DNA from: Chloroflexota bacterium
GTDB taxonomy: Bacteria; Chloroflexota; Limnocylindria; QHBO01
NCBI GenBank assembly: GCA_005879775.1
Contig: VBJX01000027.1
Span: forward strand, 1-11,582
Reading direction: 5' to 3'
Length of the DNA: 11,582 nucleotides
Within the stretch, counting starts at the first letter, position 1; every line of letters begins with the position of its first letter. The notes beneath the pieces are model-generated. The model was not told where the DNA came from. It ran no database searches and saw only the letters and a program-made list of their open reading frames with translations. The translations under genes were made by a program, and so were the position numbers. Positions 6,234 to 11,582 of the stretch are shown one piece after another.

Positions 6234-7033
6234 GCCTCTCCCTGCGCTCCGTGACGTACCGCTACGCCGGCTCGAGCCGGCGGGTGCTCCGATCGCTCGA
6301 CTTGAGCATCGAGCGGGGAGAAGTGCTGGGAGTCGTGGGTGCCAATGACGCGGGCAAGTCGACGCTCTGCCTCGTCGCCGCTGGATTGGCCCCCACCACG
6401 ATCGGAGGCCGTCTCGACGGGGAGGTGGCCATCGATGGCGCCCCGTCGGCTGGAGCGCGTCCCCACGAGCTGGCCCAGCGCTGCGGCGTCCTCTTCCAGA
6501 ACCCGGTCACCCAGCTCTCGGGCACGACCGCGACGGTCTGGGAGGAGATCGCGTTTGGTCCGCGCAACCTTGGGCTGGCGCTCGAGGCGATCGTCGAGCG
6601 CGTCGCCTGGGCGCTCTCGCTGCTCAACATCGACGTGCTGGCACCGCGAGATCCGGCGCGCCTCTCCGGCGGGCAGGCCCAGCTCGTGGCGCTCGCCTCG
6701 GTCCTGGCGCTGCGCCCCGCCTACCTCGTCCTTGACGAGCCGACCAGCCAGCTCGACCCGCAGGGGACGCAGCTGGCCGGCGAGGCGTTCGCCCGGCTGA
6801 CTCGCTCAGGCGAGGTCGGGATCCTGCTGGTCGAGCACAAGACGGATCTCCTGGAGCGGCTGGCCGATCGCGTCGCAGTGCTGGCCGAGGGCGAGCTGGT
6901 GGCCGTCGGACCGGCGGCAGGGGTCCTCGCCGATGAGCGCCTCGAGGCCTGGGGTGTCGATCCTCCGGCCCGGGTGCGGCTGGCGCGCGCCGCCGAGCGG
7001 GCAGGCGTCCAGCTTCCGGTGAGCGCGGCATGA
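6230..7033 (+). CDS. ecfA: ECF transporter ATPase, first subunit
   Basis: This is one of two ABC ATPases powering the importer. It starts at GTG 6230 in a 4-nt overlap with ecfT and has 267 residues. Motifs in order are Walker A GANDAGKST (37-45), Q-loop Q90 in FQNP, signature LSGGQ (145-149), Walker B LVLDEP with catalytic E170, and H-loop H203. The signature is canonical. The Walker A has Asp where most ABC proteins have Gly (GxNGxGKS/T), but the Lys and Ser/Thr are intact. FQNPVTQ and AFGPRNLGL are typical of the EcfA/CbiO group. It pairs with the ATPase encoded next; together they show one normal and one altered ATP site. Confidence 0.92.
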   Translation: MSLSLRSVTYRYAGSSRRVLRSLDLSIERGEVLGVVGANDAGKSTLCLVAAGLAPTTIGGRLDGEVAIDGAPSAGARPHELAQRCGVLFQNPVTQLSGTTATVWEEIAFGPRNLGLALEAIVERVAWALSLLNIDVLAPRDPARLSGGQAQLVALASVLALRPAYLVLDEPTSQLDPQGTQLAGEAFARLTRSGEVGILLVEHKTDLLERLADRVAVLAEGELVAVGPAAGVLADERLEAWGVDPPARVRLARAAERAGVQLPVSAA

Positions 7034-7848
7034 CGAGCCTGGCGACCGAGTCGCTCGTCTTCGTCTACCCCGACGGCACTCGCGCGCTCGACGGGGTGAG
7101 CCTGCAGATCGGCGGCGGCGAAGCGGTGGGGATCATCGGCCAGAACGGCTCGGGCAAGTCGACGCTCATCCGCCACTTCAACGGCCTGCTGCGGGCGACT
7201 GAGGGGCGGGTCCTGCTGGACGGCCAGAACGTCAATGAGCGCCACGTGGCCGAGCTGGCGCGGATCGTGGCGGTCACCTTCCAGAATCCGGATCGCCAGA
7301 TCTTTGCCGGCCGCATCGGGAGCGAAGTTGCGTTCGGGCCGCGCAACCTCGGGGTGCGAGGGACGGACCTCGAGCAGCGTGTGGAGGAGGCGCTCAAGGC
7401 GGTGGACCTCGGCCCGCGCGGCGCGGCGAATCCCTACGACCTGGGGTTCTCGCAACGCAAGCTGCTGGCCCTCGCCTCGGTGATCGCCATGGAGACCCCG
7501 GTGGTCATCCTCGACGAGCCGACAACCGGCCAGGACGCCCGGGGCCTCGAGCGGGTGCGGTCGATCGTCAGGCGCCTGGTCGGGGCCGGCCGCACGGTGG
7601 TGGTCACCAGCCACGACATGCGCTTCGTGGCCGAGACCATGGAGCGAGTCGTCGTCCTGCGCGACGGTCAGGTGATCCTCGACGGCCCGCCTGAGGAGGT
7701 CTTCGCAGCCGATCGGTGGCCGTTGCTCGGGACGACGCATGTCGAGGCGCCCTGGGCCGCGCAGGAAGGCGCTCGCCTGGGCCTCGGATCGACCCCGACG
7801 GAGGCCTCGCTTTTCACCGCCCTGCAGGCATGGGGCGGGCAGGTCTAG
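7030..7848 (+). CDS. ecfA: ECF transporter ATPase, second subunit, degenerate signature
   Basis: This is the partner ATPase of the ECF importer, 272 residues, starting at ATG 7030 within an ATGA overlap with the first ATPase gene. The Walker A is canonical, GQNGSGKST (37-45). Q85 (FQNPDRQ), Walker B VVILDEP with E163, and H195 are also intact. The signature is not: LSGGQ is replaced by LGFSQ (138-142), although the following RKLLALAS helix is kept. The D-loop reads TGQD. Similar GxS-type signatures are, to my knowledge, found in other EcfA-like proteins, so this need not be inactive. The gene ends the operon, 7 bp before the convergent nucleoside hydrolase stop, where a hairpin covers both stops. 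Confidence 0.92.
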   Translation: MTSLATESLVFVYPDGTRALDGVSLQIGGGEAVGIIGQNGSGKSTLIRHFNGLLRATEGRVLLDGQNVNERHVAELARIVAVTFQNPDRQIFAGRIGSEVAFGPRNLGVRGTDLEQRVEEALKAVDLGPRGAANPYDLGFSQRKLLALASVIAMETPVVILDEPTTGQDARGLERVRSIVRRLVGAGRTVVVTSHDMRFVAETMERVVVLRDGQVILDGPPEEVFAADRWPLLGTTHVEAPWAAQEGARLGLGSTPTEASLFTALQAWGGQV

Positions 7849-7871
7849 CGGTCGATCAGCCTCCGACCGCT
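7847..7871. terminator. hairpin between convergent genes, likely two-way terminator
   Basis: AGCGGTCG (7847-7854) pairs perfectly with CGACCGCT (7864-7871) around a 9-nt loop. The hairpin starts in the stop codon of the second ATPase gene and covers the stop of the nucleoside hydrolase. No U-tract follows on either strand, so it would be a hairpin-only terminator or an RNA end-protecting stem. The position is exactly where termination is needed. Confidence 0.5.
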
Positions 7872-8830
7872 CGCGCCAATCGGGCCAGCAGCTCGGCCTT
7901 CATCGGCTCCGCGTCGATCGCCGTCGCCACCGTGACCGGCGTCCGATCCGCATCGTCGGATCGGTAGAGCGTGCCCGCCACGAACGCGTCGCTGCTCGTG
8001 TCGCAGGCGAGGCGCTCCGTCACCGTCTCGCTCACGAGGTCAGGGCGCAGCAGCGAGCCGATCAGGGTGACCGGATCGTGCAGGTAGCAGCCATGGATCC
8101 CATCGGCCCGCAGGTGGAAGTTGACGTAGAAGCGGATCGCGTCGCGGACGACCGTCGTGAGCCGGCCACGCGGCAGCGCGTCGAAGTCCTTCATCTCGAA
8201 GAGCAGGTCCTGCGTCGCGTCCAGCGGAAAGATGCGATCGATCGCGCCCGCCGCCAGGCAGGCCTCGACCGCCTCGGGGTCGACGCAGGCGTTCCACTCA
8301 CCGGTCTCGGTGGTGTTCCCCCGCTCCTCCAGCGTGCCGCCCATCCAGACCACCTCGCGCAGGCCCTTGGCCAGGTCGACTCCCTCGAGCGATGCCGCTG
8401 CCAGGTTAGTCAGGGGCCCCAGGGCGACTACCGTCATCTCGCCCGGATGGCGCGCGACATGCGCGCCCAGGTAGCGCGGCGCCGGCACCGCGGTGTAGTC
8501 GGTCGAGGCCAGGCCGGGATCCTCGCCGGTGAGCTCCACGTACCCGGTCCCGGTGCGGCCGTGGGTCTCGGCTGCGGTGCGCAGCGGCCGCACCAGCGGC
8601 CTGGCCGCCCCGATGCTGACCGGCACGTCCTGCCGGCCGACCATCTGCAGGATCTTGCCGGTGTTGCGCGCCACGTGGTGGATCTCGACGTTGCCGGCGA
8701 CGCAGGTCACGCCCCGCAGGTTGAGCTCAGGGGATGTGGCGGCGATGAGCAGCGCCACCATGTCGTCGATCCCCGTATCGACGTCGAGGATGAGCGGGCG
8801 GGGCTCGGCGTCTGGCGCGGGCGCCTCCAT
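7856..8830 (-). CDS. ribonucleoside hydrolase (IUNH family)
   Basis: It hydrolyses a ribonucleoside to base and ribose. From the ATG at 8830 it has 324 residues. The calcium/catalytic motif DVDTGIDD is at residues 16-23, and N47 lies in the following loop. LGPLTN (137-142), WMGG (162-165), EWN (178-180, usually EFN) with D184, and HDPV (H251, D252) complete the active site. All residues expected for catalysis are present. Base specificity is not readable. I prefer ATG 8830 over ATG 8839 because TACGAT (8838-8843) sits 7 nt before it and overlaps the earlier ATG; the nine bases make no difference to the domain. It lies 18 bp behind the lyase gene and converges on the ECF operon, so a link to imported nucleoside-like compounds is conceivable. 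Confidence 0.9.
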   Translation of the reverse strand: MEAPAPDAEPRPLILDVDTGIDDMVALLIAATSPELNLRGVTCVAGNVEIHHVARNTGKILQMVGRQDVPVSIGAARPLVRPLRTAAETHGRTGTGYVELTGEDPGLASTDYTAVPAPRYLGAHVARHPGEMTVVALGPLTNLAAASLEGVDLAKGLREVVWMGGTLEERGNTTETGEWNACVDPEAVEACLAAGAIDRIFPLDATQDLLFEMKDFDALPRGRLTTVVRDAIRFYVNFHLRADGIHGCYLHDPVTLIGSLLRPDLVSETVTERLACDTSSDAFVAGTLYRSDDADRTPVTVATAIDAEPMKAELLARLARAVGG

Positions 8831-8837
8831 CGGCTGC

Positions 8838-8843
8838 ATCGTA
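8838..8843 (-). promoter_or_regulatory. -10 element of the nucleoside hydrolase, leaderless
   Basis: The minus strand reads TACGAT, 7 nt before the ATG at 8830. It is the same hexamer as at the phosphatase gene. It overlaps the alternative ATG at 8839, which argues against that start. Confidence 0.5.
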
Positions 8844-8848
8844 GCGCC

Positions 8849-9751
8849 CTACGCCGGCCAGGGGCCGGCGCGTCCCACCCGGCTGCTGATCGGCCTGCCC
8901 AAGGCTTCGCTGATGAAGCGGGCGGCGTCGAGCACCCCGTCGAGGTTCACGCCGGTCCGCACCCCCTCGCGGTCGAGGAGGTAGATCAGGTCCTCGGTGG
9001 CCAGGTTGCCGGCCGCTCCGGGCGCATACGGCGACCCACCGATCCCCGAGGCAGCCGCGTCGAAGCAGCGCACCCCGACCTCCATCCCCGCCATGACGTT
9101 GGCGAGCGCCGTGCCCCTGGTGTCGTGCAGGTGCAGCGCCAGGGTCTGTGGGTCGATCCCGGCGGCCAACAGCGCGCCGACCACCCGCCGCACGTCAACC
9201 GGAGCGGCCACGCCGACGGTGTCCGAGATGCTCAGCTCATCGGCACCCAGGCGAAGCAGCCGCTCACTGAGCGTCACGACGGCATGCTCGTCGACCTCTC
9301 CACTGTAGGGACAGCCAAATGCGGTCGAAACGTAGGCGCGGATCCACATCCCGGAACTCCGCGCGGCGGCGACCACTGGCTCGAAGGCGGCCAGCGACTC
9401 GTCGATGCTCATGTTCATGTTCGCTCGGGCATACGCCTCGGAGGCGGCGGTGAAGAGGCAGATCGCATCGGCCCCGGCCGCGACCGCGCGCTCCATGCCC
9501 CGCGCGTTGGGCACCAGCACCGAGTAGCGGACGCGCGGGCGGCGCTCGAGGCGGGGCAGGAGCTGGTCGGCATCGGCCAGCTGCGGGATCGCATCGGCGC
9601 GCACGAAGGAGGTGGCCTCGATCTCCTGCAGCCCGGCATTGGCGAGCAGGGTGATGAACCGCACCTTGTCGTCGGTGCTCACCAGCGTGGCCTCGGACTG
9701 CAGCCCGTCGCGTGGGCCGACCTCGTAGATGCGTACCTCGGGCCGGGTCAT
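8849..9751 (-). CDS. HMG-CoA lyase family protein with Cys-to-Ser change
   Basis: This is a DRE-TIM-like acyl-CoA lyase; the canonical reaction splits HMG-CoA into acetoacetate and acetyl-CoA, the last step of leucine degradation. The 300-residue barrel is full length. Residues equivalent to the human enzyme line up at a constant offset: R14 and D15 (GPRDGLQ), E45 (EATSFV), H207 and H209 (HLHDTRG) and N249 (GAAGN). The loop that normally reads GGCPYA reads GGSPYA, so S240 (codon TCG, 9032-9034) replaces the conserved catalytic cysteine. The enzyme may therefore be slow on HMG-CoA or use another 3-hydroxyacyl-CoA. It follows the carboxylase alpha gene by 35 bp, a pairing typical of leucine-type degradation. 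ATG 9751 is preceded by TAGAAT at 7 nt. Confidence 0.9.
   Translation of the reverse strand: MTRPEVRIYEVGPRDGLQSEATLVSTDDKVRFITLLANAGLQEIEATSFVRADAIPQLADADQLLPRLERRPRVRYSVLVPNARGMERAVAAGADAICLFTAASEAYARANMNMSIDESLAAFEPVVAAARSSGMWIRAYVSTAFGCPYSGEVDEHAVVTLSERLLRLGADELSISDTVGVAAPVDVRRVVGALLAAGIDPQTLALHLHDTRGTALANVMAGMEVGVRCFDAAASGIGGSPYAPGAAGNLATEDLIYLLDREGVRTGVNLDGVLDAARFISEALGRPISSRVGRAGPWPA
8852..8870. repeat. GC-only hairpin at end of the lyase gene
   Basis: CGCCGGCC (8852-8859) and GGCCGGCG (8863-8870) form a perfect 8-bp stem with a 3-nt loop. It falls in the last seven codons of the lyase gene, directly before its TAG and just upstream of the -10 of the nucleoside hydrolase. It could terminate or stabilise the upstream transcript. 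All 16 stem bases are G or C, so a chance codon effect is not excluded. Confidence 0.4.
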
Positions 9752-9758
9752 CGGGGCG

Positions 9759-9764
9759 ATTCTA
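9759..9764 (-). promoter_or_regulatory. -10 element of the lyase gene, leaderless
   Basis: The minus strand reads TAGAAT, the closest match to TATAAT in the window, then 7 nt and the ATG at 9751. There is no ribosome binding site. The promoter suggests that the lyase can be transcribed separately from the carboxylase gene. Confidence 0.6.
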
Positions 9765-9780
9765 GGTCGCTGGGGCGACC
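9765..9780. terminator. hairpin between carboxylase and lyase genes
   Basis: GGTCGC (9765-9770) pairs with GCGACC (9775-9780) across a 4-nt loop. On the minus strand it starts 6 nt after the carboxylase stop and abuts the lyase -10. It has only 6 bp and no U-tract, so termination is a suggestion only. Confidence 0.35.
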
Positions 9781-9786
9781 CTCGAG

Positions 9787-11582
<1,796 letters not shown>

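Noticed and set aside
6338..6364. Loss of function in the first ECF ATPase because of Asp in the Walker A
   Set aside because: The Lys and Ser/Thr that bind phosphate and Mg2+, the Walker B Glu and the His are all present. The change is recorded only as an asymmetry.
7856..8830. Assigning the ECF importer and the nucleoside hydrolase to queuosine salvage
   Set aside because: No tRNA-guanine transglycosylase or other queuosine gene is in the window, and the genes are convergent. It is kept only as one hypothesis.
8837..8839. ATG at 8839 as start of the nucleoside hydrolase
   Set aside because: It overlaps the TACGAT element, which stands in the right place for the next ATG at 8830. The choice affects only three residues.

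Overview
This is a compact, high-GC bacterial window with nine complete protein genes and two partial ones, one running off each end. Intergenic DNA is minimal: the longest gap is 94 bp. I see no tRNA, rRNA, CRISPR array, insertion sequence, phage gene or attachment site. The lineage is not certain. Very high GC, almost no Shine-Dalgarno sites, and a TANNNT -10 hexamer placed 6-7 nt before the start codon of six genes (leaderless transcription) fit Chloroflexota or Actinomycetota. I lean to an uncultured Chloroflexota-like soil or aquatic bacterium, at low confidence.

Left block, minus strand (1-2524): a GntR/FCD-type regulator, a nucleoside phosphorylase, and a 4-hydroxyphenylpyruvate dioxygenase cut by the window start. 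The divergent region 2525-2618 carries a perfect 7+7 bp palindrome over the regulator's likely -10. On its other side, on the plus strand, is an inositol-monophosphatase-family gene. That gene converges on a NudL-type Nudix hydrolase, and the two stop codons share the bases CTAG. At its other end the Nudix gene probably starts inside the same CATG that begins the next plus-strand gene, so it is wedged between its neighbours with no spacer.

Centre, plus strand (4134-7848): an uncharacterised 146-residue protein, then a complete energy-coupling-factor (ECF) importer. It has a membrane S component, the EcfT transmembrane coupler and two ATPases. The last three genes are joined by 4-nt stop/start overlaps (GTGA, GTGA, ATGA), and a doubled Shine-Dalgarno tract precedes the S gene. 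The two ATPases are asymmetric: their non-canonical motifs fall in the same composite ATP site. The substrate cannot be read from the sequence.

Right block, minus strand (7856-11582): the alpha subunit of a biotin-dependent acyl-CoA carboxylase (biotin carboxylase plus biotin carrier domain, N-terminus outside the window), an HMG-CoA-lyase-family enzyme with serine in place of the conserved catalytic cysteine, and a ribonucleoside hydrolase. Carboxylase plus lyase suggests leucine/isovalerate-type degradation, and the dioxygenase suggests tyrosine degradation. The phosphorylase and hydrolase point to nucleoside salvage.

Most of the window is ordinary catabolism and transport. The items most worth following are the operator palindrome, the uniform leaderless promoters, the asymmetric ECF ATPases, the Cys-to-Ser lyase, and the unassigned ECF importer beside a nucleoside hydrolase.
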